A stretch of DNA of 64,000 bases from Oscillibacter valericigenes (GTDB taxonomy: Bacteria > Bacillota > Clostridia > Oscillospirales > Oscillospiraceae). Shown here in pieces: positions 23,786 to 32,691 of this stretch. The stretch lies in the NCBI RefSeq assembly GCF_021531315.1, contig NZ_JAFBIQ010000007.1, forward strand, positions 26,636 to 90,635, read 5' to 3'. Position 1 is the stretch's first letter; every line of letters starts with the position of its first letter. Position numbers and translations under genes: made by a program. The notes beneath the pieces are model-generated. The model was not told where the DNA came from. It searched no databases and saw nothing but the letters and a program-made list of their open reading frames with translations.

Positions 23786-24757
23786 TTAGTCGTACATATC
23801 CGTAAACAGCTCCGAAGCATCGGGATACGGGCTGTCAATGGCAAATTGCTTCGCCTCTTCGATCATAGCGTCGATCTTTGTCTGCACAGCGTCAAAATCA
23901 GCCTGCTCCAGCCAGCCAGACTTCAGGCAACGGCGTTCAAAGTTCTTAATGCAGTCGTCCGCTTCCCAGCGAGCCTTTGCCAATGCCGGATCACGGTAGC
24001 GCTGTCCATCCCCTACGATGTGGCCGAAAGGACGATGCGTCTGGCATTCAAGGAAGCCACAGCAATTGCCCTCGCCATTGCGAGCACGCTTGGCAAGACG
24101 CTGCATTCCGTCGTAAACTTCAAAGAAGTCATTTCCGTTGACTACATAGCTGTCCATACCGTAACCAAGCGCACGCTTAGACAGATCCATTACTGCCTGC
24201 TGTCCGCCAGTCTTATGCGGCGTGGAGCAGGCGATCCCATTGTTTTCGCAGACAAAGATCACCGGCAGATGCCATGCCGCCGCCATGTTGGCCGCCTCAT
24301 GGAACGTGCCTCGATTGGATGCGCCATCACCGAAGAACACGACAGAGATCGCGCCGGTCTTTTGATAACGAGCCGCCAGCGCTGCGCCGACCGCGAGGCC
24401 GAAGCCGCCGCCAACGATACCGTTCGCGCCCAGCATACCAACGCTGAAATCCGCGATATGCTGCGAGCCGCCCTTTCCCTTGCAGGAACCGGTGGCCTTG
24501 CCGTAAAGCTCCGCCATCATCGGATTAAGCTCAGCACCCTTTGCAATGGTGTGTCCATGGCCGCGATGCGTACTTTCAATGTAATCCTTGCGTTCAAGGC
24601 ATGCACAAACGCCGGTTGCAACCGCTTCCTCGCCAACATAAACATGCACATTGCCCAGTATTTCACCGGCCTCGCGGGCACGCTTTGCCTCAAGATCGAA
24701 TTTACGGATCTTGACCATAGTTTCGTAATGCTTTAAAAGTTCTTCTTTTGTAAACAT
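23786..24757 (-). CDS. acoA: Acetoin/2-oxoacid dehydrogenase E1 component, alpha subunit
   Basis: 323 residues from ATG 24757, with AAGGAGCAGGG just upstream. An in-frame ATG 30 bases earlier lacks a site. Thiamine-diphosphate signature GDGASNRGTFHEAANMAAAW, plus HRGHGHTIAKGAELNPMMAE, GKGGSQHIADFSVGMLGANG and ECQTHRPFGHIVGDGQRYRD are characteristic of AcoA/PdhA-type alpha chains. It pairs with the beta gene 12 bases downstream. A TRAP permease fragment lies 22 bases upstream, so the cluster probably once imported and used a small oxo-compound. Confidence 0.88.
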   Translation of the reverse strand: MFTKEELLKHYETMVKIRKFDLEAKRAREAGEILGNVHVYVGEEAVATGVCACLERKDYIESTHRGHGHTIAKGAELNPMMAELYGKATGSCKGKGGSQHIADFSVGMLGANGIVGGGFGLAVGAALAARYQKTGAISVVFFGDGASNRGTFHEAANMAAAWHLPVIFVCENNGIACSTPHKTGGQQAVMDLSKRALGYGMDSYVVNGNDFFEVYDGMQRLAKRARNGEGNCCGFLECQTHRPFGHIVGDGQRYRDPALAKARWEADDCIKNFERRCLKSGWLEQADFDAVQTKIDAMIEEAKQFAIDSPYPDASELFTDMYD

Positions 24758-24779
24758 TTCCCTGCTCCTTACTCTATAT

Positions 24780-25677
24780 TCATCCAACGATCCACATGGT
24801 CAACGGCTCCACATAGGTAATTAACAGAATAGCCAACAGACCAAAAACATAAAACATTCTACAGTTCTTCACAATAGACATAACCGGTTGCTTAGAGTAG
24901 GTATTCGCCATAAACACGCACGTACCGAAAGGTGGCGTAAACAGGCCAAACGCAAGGTTTACAACAGTAATAATACCAAAGTGGATCGGGACCACACCAA
25001 GCATAGACGCGACAGGGAAGAAAATTGGCGCCGTTAAGATAATAATAGGCACTGTTTCCATCAACATACCCAAAATCAGGTAAATTACATTTACTATCAG
25101 CAAAAACATAATCTTTGACAGTCCTGACGAGGAAACGAGACGATTAAGCATAGCACTTACCCCCTCTATGGTCAGTATCCAACTGAACAAAGACGCAATA
25201 CCCACTAAGAACAAAATTGTTGCTGTCGATATGCCCGCCCCAATAATTGCCTTAACAGCCTTCTTGATCGTTAACTCGCGATAAATGAAAAAGCCAACAA
25301 TAAGAGCGTAAATATTCGCTACACAGGCAGCTTCCGTTGCAGTAAACCGGCCTGAATAAATTCCGCCAAGAATAATGAGCGGGCAAAGCAACCCCCAAAA
25401 GGCGCCAGCAAAGCTCTTGGCAACCTCCTTCAAGGAAGGGCGATTATCCTCATGTGTTTCCGTCTTGCTGACCGACAGCTCAAGGCGTGCGGCAACCATA
25501 TAGAAAACGCACACTATCACGCCTGCCACAGCCCCACCCGCAAAGAGTTTGGTCACCGAAGTTCCCGTCTGCGTTCCGAAAATAATAAACGCAATTGACG
25601 GAGGAATCAAAATTCCCAGAGTACCGCCAACGGCACCAATTGCCGCCGCAAAGGATGGGCGATACCCTTTCTTATCA
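24780..25677 (-). pseudogene. dctM: TRAP transporter large permease (DctM), N-terminally truncated
   Basis: About 295 C-terminal residues of a ~430-residue DctM/SiaM permease. Hydrophobic helices are abundant. Motifs GTLGILIPPSIAFIIFGTQT, LLCPLIILGGIYSGRFTATE and LILGMLMETVPIIILTAPIF are typical of the family, which couples sodium flow to organic-acid uptake. The frame upstream of IPPS continues only to about KKGYRPSF (near 25675), where it meets a truncated SGNH hydrolase gene in another frame. Without the first helices and the SBP and small subunit it cannot work as a transporter. Confidence 0.88.
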
Positions 25678-25987
25678 TCGTATGCACACCCAGGCTCAGC
25701 AGCTGATTCAGCATCGCTCCCATATTTGCCCGGGCGCCGGTATCCGTTTCCGAGAAGAAAATATCATTGGCACCGCCCATCAGGAGCACCAAAGGGCGCT
25801 GCACGCAGATATCACGATCCGCCAGCAGTGCGCGCAGCCGCACCAGCATACCGCCGGTCGTGTCTCCGCTGATGCCTTCGTTCACGATCTCCCAGCCCGT
25901 CTCCTGCGCGCACAGCCTTGTCCACCGCTGGGACGGCCGCACACCATACCCGAAGGTCAGGCTGTCGCCGATGCATATCAGTTTCAT
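25678..25987 (-). pseudogene. SGNH/GDSL-family hydrolase, C-terminally truncated
   Basis: Starts MKLICIGDSLTFGYGVRPSQ (block I with the catalytic serine in GDSL) and includes NEGISGDTTGGMLVRL (block II Gly) and LMGGANDIFFSETDTG (block III Asn). The C-terminal block V (DxxH) is missing because the gene is fused, out of frame, to the DctM fragment at about 25677. Intact relatives have ~190 residues. The start has a weak ribosome site (GGGGTAAG) and a strong promoter upstream. Confidence 0.85.
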
Positions 25988-26018
25988 TTCTTACCCCGCC
26001 CGTCTTCTTGGTATGACC

Positions 26019-26046
26019 ATTATACCATCTCATCTTAAATTATCAA
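26019..26046 (-). promoter_or_regulatory. Strong promoter driving the SGNH-DctM-acoAB block
   Basis: Minus strand TTGATA (26046-26041), 16-base spacer, TATAAT (26024-26019), 31 bases before the SGNH start. Because the SGNH gene is fused to the dctM-acoA-acoB remnant, this promoter would now transcribe the dehydrogenase genes. Confidence 0.7.
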
Positions 26047-26147
26047 CAGTATTTTTTGTTCTGGGGTGTTCGGAGCTGTTTTGGCTTATACTGTCGCGAA
26101 AAAACACAGTAAATACAAGGCTTAATAGTGACAAGTAACTATTTCGT

Positions 26148-26190
26148 CGCAGAAAACGGTGTGACCTGAAGGTCACGCCGTTTTTCTGCG
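26148..26190. terminator. Hairpin terminator at the end of the second serine recombinase
   Basis: CGCAGAAAACGGTGTGACC (26148-26166) pairs with GGTCACGCCGTTTTTCTGCG (26171-26190), a long stem overlapping the recombinase stop codon. Confidence 0.7.
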
Positions 26191-27470
26191 TTCATAGGTT
26201 GTTTGTGTGATGATAGGTTTGGAAATAACAGGAATATCCACATCGTCCACGAAGTTGAAGAAAATCTTCACTTTCTGCTTGCGCTTGCCGTTGGACTTGT
26301 CCGGGGCATAGACGATGATCTTCTTGATATACTCGTTTACAATGGTCTGTGTCAATTCTTCCACATCTACATATTTCTGTGTCAGAGCGATAAACGCATC
26401 CAGACCGTCGTTCATTTCTTCCCGCTGTTCCACCCATTCTTCGATAACTTCAATTTCGAGCTTTAACCGTTCCTGCTCGGCTTCATAGTCCGCAGCCATT
26501 TTTTTATATCTGTCCTGACTGAGATTTCCAAGAACGTAGTCCTCGTACAGCCGGGAGATGATGACATCCAGATCGGAAAGGCGTTTCTTTGCCTGTTCCA
26601 GTTTCTTTTTATCATCCCGGATACTTCGCTCCTAGTCAATCCTGCGGCATTGCAGCCATTCTTCCTGAAAACCATCCACATCATTCCGGATATACTCATT
26701 GACCGTCCGGATGCGTTCCAGAACGATTTCACGAAGCACATCTTCACGGATATAGTGAGCAGTACAGGTACCACGGTTGCTCTTGTAGTTGTTGCAGACG
26801 TAGTGATCCTGTTTGCCCTCAAAGCTCTTGCTTGTGGCAAAGTGGAGCTTGCCGCCGCAATCGGCACAGAACAGAAGCCCGGAAAACAATCCCTGCCGTT
26901 CCGCTTTTACGGGGCGGCGTTTGTTTTTCCTCAGTTCCTGTACCCGGTCAAACTGTGCCTGAGATACAATCGCTTCCTGTGTGTCCGGCAGATAGAACAT
27001 ATTCTCCGGCTCATTGGGAATCCGCTTTTTCAGCTTGTAGGACTTGGAATAGGTTTTGAAGTTACAGGTACAGCCCGTGTACTCCTGCCGCTCCAGAATT
27101 CCAACAATGGACTGGTTGCCCCAGTGGTACGGTCTTTCCGGCATTGGCTTTTTCTTACGCTTGGCATACAGTGCTTTTGCGGTCAGAATCTGCTTTTCTT
27201 CCAAAATCCTTGCAATCTGCTCCGGGCCTTTGCCATCAATGCAAAGGTCGAAGATAAGTTTGACTACCGGGGCCACTTCTTCATCCAGAATCCAGTGATC
27301 CTTGTCCTCCGGGTCACAACGATAACCATAGGGCGGCTTCCCCATGTGCTTGCCGCTGGTTCCTCTCTGCCGTAGACTGACACGGACCTTCTTACTGGTA
27401 TCACGGGGATACCACTCGTTGAACATACGTCGTTCGGGAAGGTGAAGCGCAAACAGCAAAAATCCAGTAT
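26173..27470 (-). pseudogene. Serine recombinase (TndX/TnpX-like), N-terminally truncated with an internal stop
   Basis: Reading right to left: MFNEWYPRDTSKKVRVSLRQ, PPYGYRCDPEDKDHWILDEE (recombinase domain), then a zinc ribbon (LLFCADCGGKLHF…YVCNNYKSNRGTCTAH). A TAG follows at 26634-26632 (QCRRID, stop, ERSIRDDKKK), and the same frame then continues through the coiled coil to the natural C-terminus at 26173. The first ~130 residues with the catalytic serine are absent. Such enzymes mobilise Tn4451-type and clostridial conjugative elements. This copy is dead. Confidence 0.9.
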
Positions 27471-27562
27471 TCATGCGGGTTTGCGGCGAGATGGCTCTCG
27501 ATCAGATAGCTCTCTTTTAGACGGTCAAGGGGCAGAAATCACAATCGCATAGTTGTTTTTAT

Positions 27563-27602
27563 GGGAGAATGGCGGTAACAGCGGTCATTCTCCCTTTTTT
27601 CG
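27563..27602 (+). terminator. Terminator upstream of parB
   Basis: GGGAGAATG (27563-27571) / CATTCTCCC (27586-27594) followed by TTTTTT. The gene it originally served is no longer present upstream. Confidence 0.8.
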
Positions 27603-27635
27603 TTCCTGCCGCTTTCAATGAGGAGGAACACGAAC

Positions 27636-28562
27636 ATGGAAGAACCGAAAAGCATAGCAAAGCACAGAACAAAAACCTCTGTTCCCGTGCAGGAGGATAA
27701 AATCACGCTGCTCCCGCTGTCGGAGCTGCACGACTTCCCCGACCACCCCTTCAAGGTGCGGGACGATGAAGCCATGCAGGAAACGACGGAGAGCATCCGG
27801 CAGTACGGCGTTCTCGCCCCGGCCATCATCCGTCCCCGCGAGGACGGCGGCTATGAGATCATCGCTGGACACCGGCGCAGGCACGGCAGCGAGCTGGCGG
27901 GGCTTTCTGCCATGCCCTGCATCGTGCGGCAGATGGACGACGACACCGCCACCATCCTCATGGTGGACAGCAACATCCAGCGCGAGAACATCCTTCCCTC
28001 CGAACGGGCGCAGGCGTACAAAATGAAGCTGGAGGCTATCCGCCGCAAGGCTGGCAGACCGGCTAAAACTGCCGAAATAGACGGCAAAAATAATTCCCGA
28101 CAAGTTGTCGGGAATTTAGAAAGTGCAGATATTGTCGGACAGGAAGCCGGTGAAAGCGGTAGACAGGTGCAACGCTACATCCGCCTGACCGAGCTATCAC
28201 CGGAGCTTCAGCAGATAGTGGACGAGAAGAAGATCGGCATGACCCCCGCCGTGGAAATCTCCTACCTCAAGCCGGAGGAACAGCAGATGCTCCTGACCGC
28301 CATCGACAGCGAGCAGGCCACGCCCTCGCTTTCGCAGGCACAGCGCATGAAAAAGCTCTCCCGCGACGGCAAGCTCAACGACGACACCATGCTGGACATC
28401 ATGATGGAGCAGAAAAAACCGGAGGGCTATAACGTCGTCCTCTCGGCGGACAAGCTGCGCGAATACTTCCCGCACTCCTATACGCCGCAGAAGATGGAGG
28501 AAACCATCCTAAAGCTGCTGGACGCATGGCTGCGCAAGCGCCAGCGTGACCAGTCCAGATAG
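27636..28562 (+). CDS. parB: ParB/Spo0J-family partition protein of a conjugative element
   Basis: 308 residues. ParB N-terminal domain with HPFKVRDDEAMQETTESIRQ, YGVLAPAIIRPREDGGYEII and the CTP-binding AGHRRRHGSELAG; then the NIQRENILPSERAQAYKMKL box and a central HTH region (GESGRQVQRYIRLTELSPEL). GAGGAGG lies 9 bases before ATG 27636. These proteins bind parS-like sites and help maintain plasmids and integrative conjugative elements. A ParA partner is missing here, so it is probably left over from a conjugative element whose other fragments lie at 31555-33613. Confidence 0.85.
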   Translation: MEEPKSIAKHRTKTSVPVQEDKITLLPLSELHDFPDHPFKVRDDEAMQETTESIRQYGVLAPAIIRPREDGGYEIIAGHRRRHGSELAGLSAMPCIVRQMDDDTATILMVDSNIQRENILPSERAQAYKMKLEAIRRKAGRPAKTAEIDGKNNSRQVVGNLESADIVGQEAGESGRQVQRYIRLTELSPELQQIVDEKKIGMTPAVEISYLKPEEQQMLLTAIDSEQATPSLSQAQRMKKLSRDGKLNDDTMLDIMMEQKKPEGYNVVLSADKLREYFPHSYTPQKMEETILKLLDAWLRKRQRDQSR

Positions 28563-28665
28563 CCTGCGGCAGAATAGGGTTCCAGCTTGGAGAGTATGTT
28601 TGGATATAGAAAGCGGAGCCCCTTTTTGGTAAAATTGACTTGAGAGAAAACCAACCGGAAAGGGG

Positions 28666-29231
28666 CTGGCCGCTATCTACCGACAGGAAATCATTCAGGA
28701 TGTGACGCTGTTCACATCCCAAAGTGCCGCTGCGTTTTACGACAAGCTTTTCAGCAGTCTGGACTTCACGCTGCCCAGAGCGGCAACCGGGCGGCGGGGC
28801 TTCCCCAAAGAAGCCATGGTCTGTGAGTTTATCGTTATGAAATGCGAGGGTTTCTCTCAAATCACAGATTTGGTGGATTATTTGGACAACAACCGCATCA
28901 TCGCCCATTACTGCGGCTTTAACATCATGGAGCCGCTGCCGTCCTACTGGACCTATGACCGCTTCCTGCGGCAGCTGAACAACGGTGCGTTGAAATCGAT
29001 TATGGCCAATCTGGTGCGGAAGCTGTATGAATTGGGGATCGTGGACGCCTCATTTATTGGTCTGGACTCCACACCCGTCATGGCAAACACGAAGCAGAAC
29101 AACCCGAAATCCTTTGCAAAAAACAAGTTCTCTAAGGAAAACCACCCAAAAAGCGACCCAGACTGCGCCCTCGGCGTCCACTCGGCCTCCAACCAGCACA
29201 ATGAGCGGCGGTATGAGTTCTACTGGGGGTA
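28666..29231 (+). pseudogene. DDE transposase (IS1182/IS5-like), 5' part
   Basis: Frame LAAIYRQEIIQDVTLFTSQS, TGRRGFPKEAMVCEFIVMKC, SQITDLVDYLDNNRIIAHYC and GLDSTPVMANTKQNNPKSFA (first Asp). The expected ATG before AAIYRQE appears to be CTG (28666) here. The frame is cut at FYWGY by an IS3-family element and resumes after it. Confidence 0.82.
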
Positions 29232-29349
29232 TGGAAATGTCAAGAAATGTGCAGTCGGGAAACACCCAAAATCTGAAAAGCATAGTAATACAGCGCAGTT
29301 TTCCGAAGTGGAGCGTAGCGGAACGCAGGAAAACTGCGGCGGCATCGGA

Positions 29350-30177
29350 TCAGGCTGCCGTCTGCGCCCGCACCCACTCCCGGTACTTCGCAGGCGGCAG
29401 TCCCAGCGGGTTGCGCGTATAGATCCTAACGCGGTTGTAGTAGATAAAAATATAGCGAAAAATGATCGTTTTGACCTGTTCTCTCGGCAGTTTGTACGCC
29501 GCGATCTGATAGATCTTCTCTTTCTTGAGCGTGGCGAAAAAGCTCTCCATCCGTGCGTTGTCGAAGCAATGTCCGGTTCCGCTGAGGCTCTGTATCATGC
29601 CGCGGCGAGACAGCTCCGCGCGAAAAGCCGCGCTGGTGTATTGACTCCCGCGATCTGAGTGGAACACCGCTCCCTTTAGGCTCGGATAAATCCGCTCCAG
29701 CTGCCGCACCGTGTCAACGCACAGCTCCTTCTTCCTATTGTCCCGCATCTCGAGCGCGACGATCTCGCCGCTGAAGCAGTCCATGATCGGAGACACATAC
29801 AGCTTGCCGTCCGCGCACTGTACCTCGGTAATATCCGTGAAGAATTTTTCCAAAGGGCGCCGGGCGCTGAAGTCCCGCTTTAAAAGATTTTCCTGCTCCT
29901 GCGCTTCTGTCGTGGTCTTCGTGATACCGTGCGGAATGCGTCTTTTATGGAGCCAGCCATTCTCTTTCATCACGCGGTACACCGTTCTCCGGCTGACGTC
30001 GACGCCGTCCTGCTCAAGTGCGAGGCATACGCGATCCACGCCGTAGTTGCGATTATCCGGATGCTCCGCAAGAATTGCATCAATCTTGACCGCAAGAAGC
30101 TGACGCCTGTTCCGTTTTTCCCTGTTTCTCAGCCAGCGGTAATAGCCGGATTCGCTCAGGCACAGGACACGGCACAT
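29350..30177 (-). CDS. IS3 transposase OrfB (integrase catalytic domain)
   Basis: 275 residues in the open frame. HTH_21 region (RRQLLAVKIDAILAEHPDNR), then the rve DDE core: FFTDITEVQCADGKLYVSPI (Asp), GAVFHSDRGSQYTSAAFRAE (Asp), NARMESFFATLKKEKIY (Glu), ending YREWVRAQTAA. Members are made mostly as an OrfAB fusion by -1 frameshifting. The coding upstream of 30177 (FVAERKGVYTAKEMCRVLCL) is open toward orfA, which fits that. No defect seen. Confidence 0.9.
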   Translation of the reverse strand: MCRVLCLSESGYYRWLRNREKRNRRQLLAVKIDAILAEHPDNRNYGVDRVCLALEQDGVDVSRRTVYRVMKENGWLHKRRIPHGITKTTTEAQEQENLLKRDFSARRPLEKFFTDITEVQCADGKLYVSPIMDCFSGEIVALEMRDNRKKELCVDTVRQLERIYPSLKGAVFHSDRGSQYTSAAFRAELSRRGMIQSLSGTGHCFDNARMESFFATLKKEKIYQIAAYKLPREQVKTIIFRYIFIYYNRVRIYTRNPLGLPPAKYREWVRAQTAA

Positions 30178-30236
30178 CTCCTTTGCCGTGTAGACGCCCT
30201 TGCGTTCGGCTACGAACAGGTGTCGTTCACACGCTT

Positions 30237-30509
30237 TTACTTCTTGCGGTCTTGCGCGAAAAAACCGAGTGCGTCCTTGAGAATATTGTTCGCGGTCCGC
30301 AGCTCGGCATTTTCTCGCTCAAGCTCACGGATGCGGATCGTCTGCTCCTCTGCGCTCGGTGTCTTCGCGGGCGGTGTATTTCGGCGTATGCTGCGCCAGT
30401 CCGCCAGCGTGTAGTACGCAATGCCGAGCTGCTGCGTGGCTTTCTTCACGCCGATCTCGTCTGACAGCTCCAGCGCTTCTTCCTTGAATTCTTTGCTGTA
30501 ATGCTTCAT
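30237..30509 (-). CDS. IS3 OrfA (helix-turn-helix/leucine zipper)
   Basis: 90 residues, MKHYSKEFKEEALELSDEIG (HTH_Tnp_1), VKKATQQLGIAYYTLADWR, then a leucine-zipper-like region IRELERENAELRTANNILKD. It binds the inverted repeats. The end ALGFFAQDRKK contains a T-run (GGTTTTTTCGC) that could be the frameshift site linking it to OrfB. ATG 30509 is chosen because the upstream in-frame ATG lacks homology. Confidence 0.88.
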   Translation of the reverse strand: MKHYSKEFKEEALELSDEIGVKKATQQLGIAYYTLADWRSIRRNTPPAKTPSAEEQTIRIRELERENAELRTANNILKDALGFFAQDRKK

Positions 30510-30576
30510 TGCGATTCCCTCCATCTCTGTTCTTTCAGTTTAACAGATTTTTGGGGATTTTGCGACTGCACTTACA

Positions 30577-31292
30577 GGGTACTACTCCAGTACAAGAGCC
30601 ATGTGCTGGTGGACTGCATCTCCGGCCTGCCGCTCTACGAGCTGACCACCCAAGCCAACATCATGGATGCCACAGTTGCCGTTAACATCCTCGCCGCAGC
30701 CAACCAGATTCTCCCTTTGCAGGGATGTTCCTTTCTTGCTGATAAGGGCTACGACGCGAAAAGCATCTACAACACCGTGAAATCGGTCTATGATGGGGAA
30801 GCTTTTATCCCCCTCAAAAAACGCAATTCCAAGAGCAAAGCTCTTCCGGCAGGTAACTTGATCTGTGATGCTGGACTGGCTATGCACAAAGATGGCAAAA
30901 CCACCGACAATAATCGTACCCGCCAGAAATTCTGCTGCCCCTTCCGCCAGTCCAAAACCGGTGTTTGCCCCTGCAACCACAAAAATTGGAATAACGGGAA
31001 GAAAAAACAGGGGCTGTACGAAATACAAGACCGTTTCCGATGACTATAGACTTTCCATTGACCGTAGCTGCTTCTGTTTCAAGAGGACATACGCCTTGCG
31101 TACAGAGTGTGAAAGATACAATTTCCGTTTTAAGGCGTCTGGACAGGAACGATTATGAGTGCGTAACGGAGGCAGTGCGGCAAACCTCAATACGCTGGCC
31201 CACATCTCCGCTTTAACGGTTGCGCTGGCCGCCGTTCTGCACGGCTCTCACTCCTACCGTTCTGCCAAACAGCTTCGGCGTTCCGCCTGATC
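30577..31292 (+). pseudogene. DDE transposase (IS1182/IS5-like), 3' part, frameshifted and nonsense-mutated
   Basis: Continues the 5' part as KSHVLVDCISGLPLYELTTQ, GCSFLADKGYDAKSIYNTVK (second Asp) and CCPFRQSKTGVCPCNHKNWN. The frame shifts in an A-run near 31005 (GGGAAGAAAAAACAGGGG) to RGCTKYKTVSDDYRLSIDRS and TYALRTECERYNFRFKASGQ (Glu), and then TGA stands where Trp is expected after GQERL (about 31156). The rest, VRNGGSAANLNTLAHISALT, ends at 31292. Insertion plus two further defects make it dead. Confidence 0.88.
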
Positions 31293-31554
31293 TACCTGTT
31301 CCATACCTTTTTCAGGCGCGGGGTCTACCGCGCTACGGTTTTTGCGCCCTTGAGACGCCCCAAGCTCTTTTGATTCCCGTTTGCCTTGTTTGTGGGCTGC
31401 TCCTTCTGCCTGCTTTGCTCATCTCTAGTTTTTCAAAACTTGCTGGCGACGGACGGTTCTCAAAACCGTCTACGGATGGCAAGTCCACAGGGAATAGCCG
31501 CATAAGCGGTGCAAGGGGGTGTAGCCACCTTGACGGAATGAAGTGACGAAATAT
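31293..31554. other. Non-coding remnant of a conjugative element
   Basis: No gene seen. The sequence around 31480-31545 (GGGAATAGCCGCATAAGCGG…) resembles sequence I associate with conjugative elements of gut Clostridia. It joins the truncated sigma-factor gene in frame by chance. Confidence 0.3.
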
Positions 31555-31738
31555 TCTCGATTGGACGAATTGTTTTCAAAAAGGCATTCTGAACGGCATC
31601 CTCCACATCATGAGGGTCTTTCAAAATGCGAAGCGCCGCCTGCTCCATTCGCTCATGGTATTGCTCGTAGATCTCCGCAAACAGTGCACGGTCCGCATCG
31701 CTTTCTAATGCAGAATAAAAGGTACGAAAGCATATCAA
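31555..31738 (-). pseudogene. Sigma-70-family (ECF-like) sigma factor, N-terminal fragment
   Basis: FRTFYSALESDADRALFAEI, then YEQYHERMEQAALRILKDPH and DVEDAVQNAFLKTIR match region 2 of small sigma factors carried by clostridial conjugative elements. Coding homology stops after about 60 residues; region 4 is missing. The 5' end abuts the ornithine-cyclodeaminase remnant on the other strand. Confidence 0.75.
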
Positions 31739-32296
31739 AACACCAAACAGCTTGAAGCCATTTACACTGCGCTGCCCAGTTTAAAGTACTTTTATGTTGT
31801 AGACATTGTTGCAGAGCACGCAGCTCATTTTGCACAGATGATGGGCGAAAAGCTTGGGATTCAAATCACACCTGTGACCAGCATTCAGGCAGTTGACCGT
31901 CCGGCAGATATCACAGTTAACGCATCCAGTGCAGAAGTCCCCGTAATGGATCTGTCTGTTGCGCGCGCAGGTGCACTGCATATTTGCGTCGGTGGTCTGG
32001 ATCATCCCGATCTTTATAAGAAAGCAGATAAAATATTCTGCGATTCCTGGCATCAGGTTCGGCACAGAGGTTTCTGCTATCTCGCATTGGATGGAATTGC
32101 CGGCAAGGTTCGTGATGAAGATATTTACTCGCAAGAAATTGGTGAGATCATCTGCGGAGACAAGCCCGACCGCGAGAGCGAGTAAGAGTTTCTCTATTAC
32201 AAGCCTGTTGGCATGGGCATTCTCGATATTGCCATCGCTACCCGCATTTACCGCACGGCAAAGGACCGCAGGGTTGGTGTGTGGTTGGATTACTGA
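31727..32296 (+). pseudogene. Ornithine cyclodeaminase/mu-crystallin family, fragment with nonsense codon
   Basis: The plus strand reads TKQLEAIYTALPSLKYFYVV, MGEKLGIQITPVTSIQAVDR, ADITVNASSAEVPVMDLSVA and ALHICVGGLDHPDLYKKADK, the NAD-binding half of OCD-family enzymes. TAA at 32184-32186 (RESE, stop, EFLYYKPVGMGILDIAIATR) replaces one codon, and the frame then ends at 32296. The N-terminal ~130 residues are missing. The family deaminates ornithine or reduces cyclic imines; this copy is inactive. Confidence 0.75.
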
Positions 32297-32324
32297 GCCG
32301 CGAGAGGTTGTTTTATCACTCTGT

Positions 32325-32358
32325 CATATCCCCCTTTGCGACCGCAGAGGGGGATATG
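32325..32358 (+). terminator. Hairpin between the two decayed amino-acid genes
   Basis: CATATCCCCCT (32325-32335) / AGGGGGATATG (32348-32358), perfect stem but no T-run. It may be an intercistronic hairpin rather than a terminator. Confidence 0.45.
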
Positions 32359-32389
32359 ATGCCATCAGAAACAAAGGAGGTCTTTATTA

Positions 32390-32690
32390 TGACGATCATG
32401 CGAGGGGCAGCGCCAGTCAGGGGATGCCCATCGGGATCTTGATGGCTGATACATTGACCCCCCACATTATCGGTGATGTTGAAAACGGTTTTACCTATGA
32501 ATTTCCTGTCCGTTTTCTCACCGTGCGTGATGCGACCGCTTTGCGTTGTGCGCAACGTGATGCCGCGCTGGAGAAGCACTGCGTCGAAGCTGCACAGCAT
32601 CTGGAACAAGATGGTTATCAGGCAGTTGCTTGCGGAAACAGCGCATTTGCTATGTTTGAATCCGCACTCTCAATTTTTGTAGTTCGCTAA
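32390..32690 (+). pseudogene. Aspartate/glutamate/hydantoin racemase-family fragment, frameshifted
   Basis: AAAGGAGG precedes ATG 32390, but that frame stops after about 17 codons. A one-base shift opens GMPIGILMADTLTPHIIGDV, ENGFTYEFPVRFLTVRDATA and HLEQDGYQAVACGNSAFAMF, the N-terminal domain of Asp/Glu-racemase-like proteins (Cys in ACGNS). The C-terminal half is missing. It follows the ornithine cyclodeaminase remnant, so the two were probably an operon. Confidence 0.6.
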
Positions 32691-32691
32691 G

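Larger units (their letters stand above)
29232..30576 (-). mobile_element. IS3-family (IS150-like) insertion sequence
   Basis: Inner end sequences GTGCAGTCGGGAAACACCCA (left) and, inverted, GTGCAGTCGCAAAATCCCCA (right) form the terminal repeats. Outer limits are uncertain by about 7 bases on the left (29232 or 29239). orfA and orfB run on the minus strand. The element splits another transposase gene. Confidence 0.82.
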
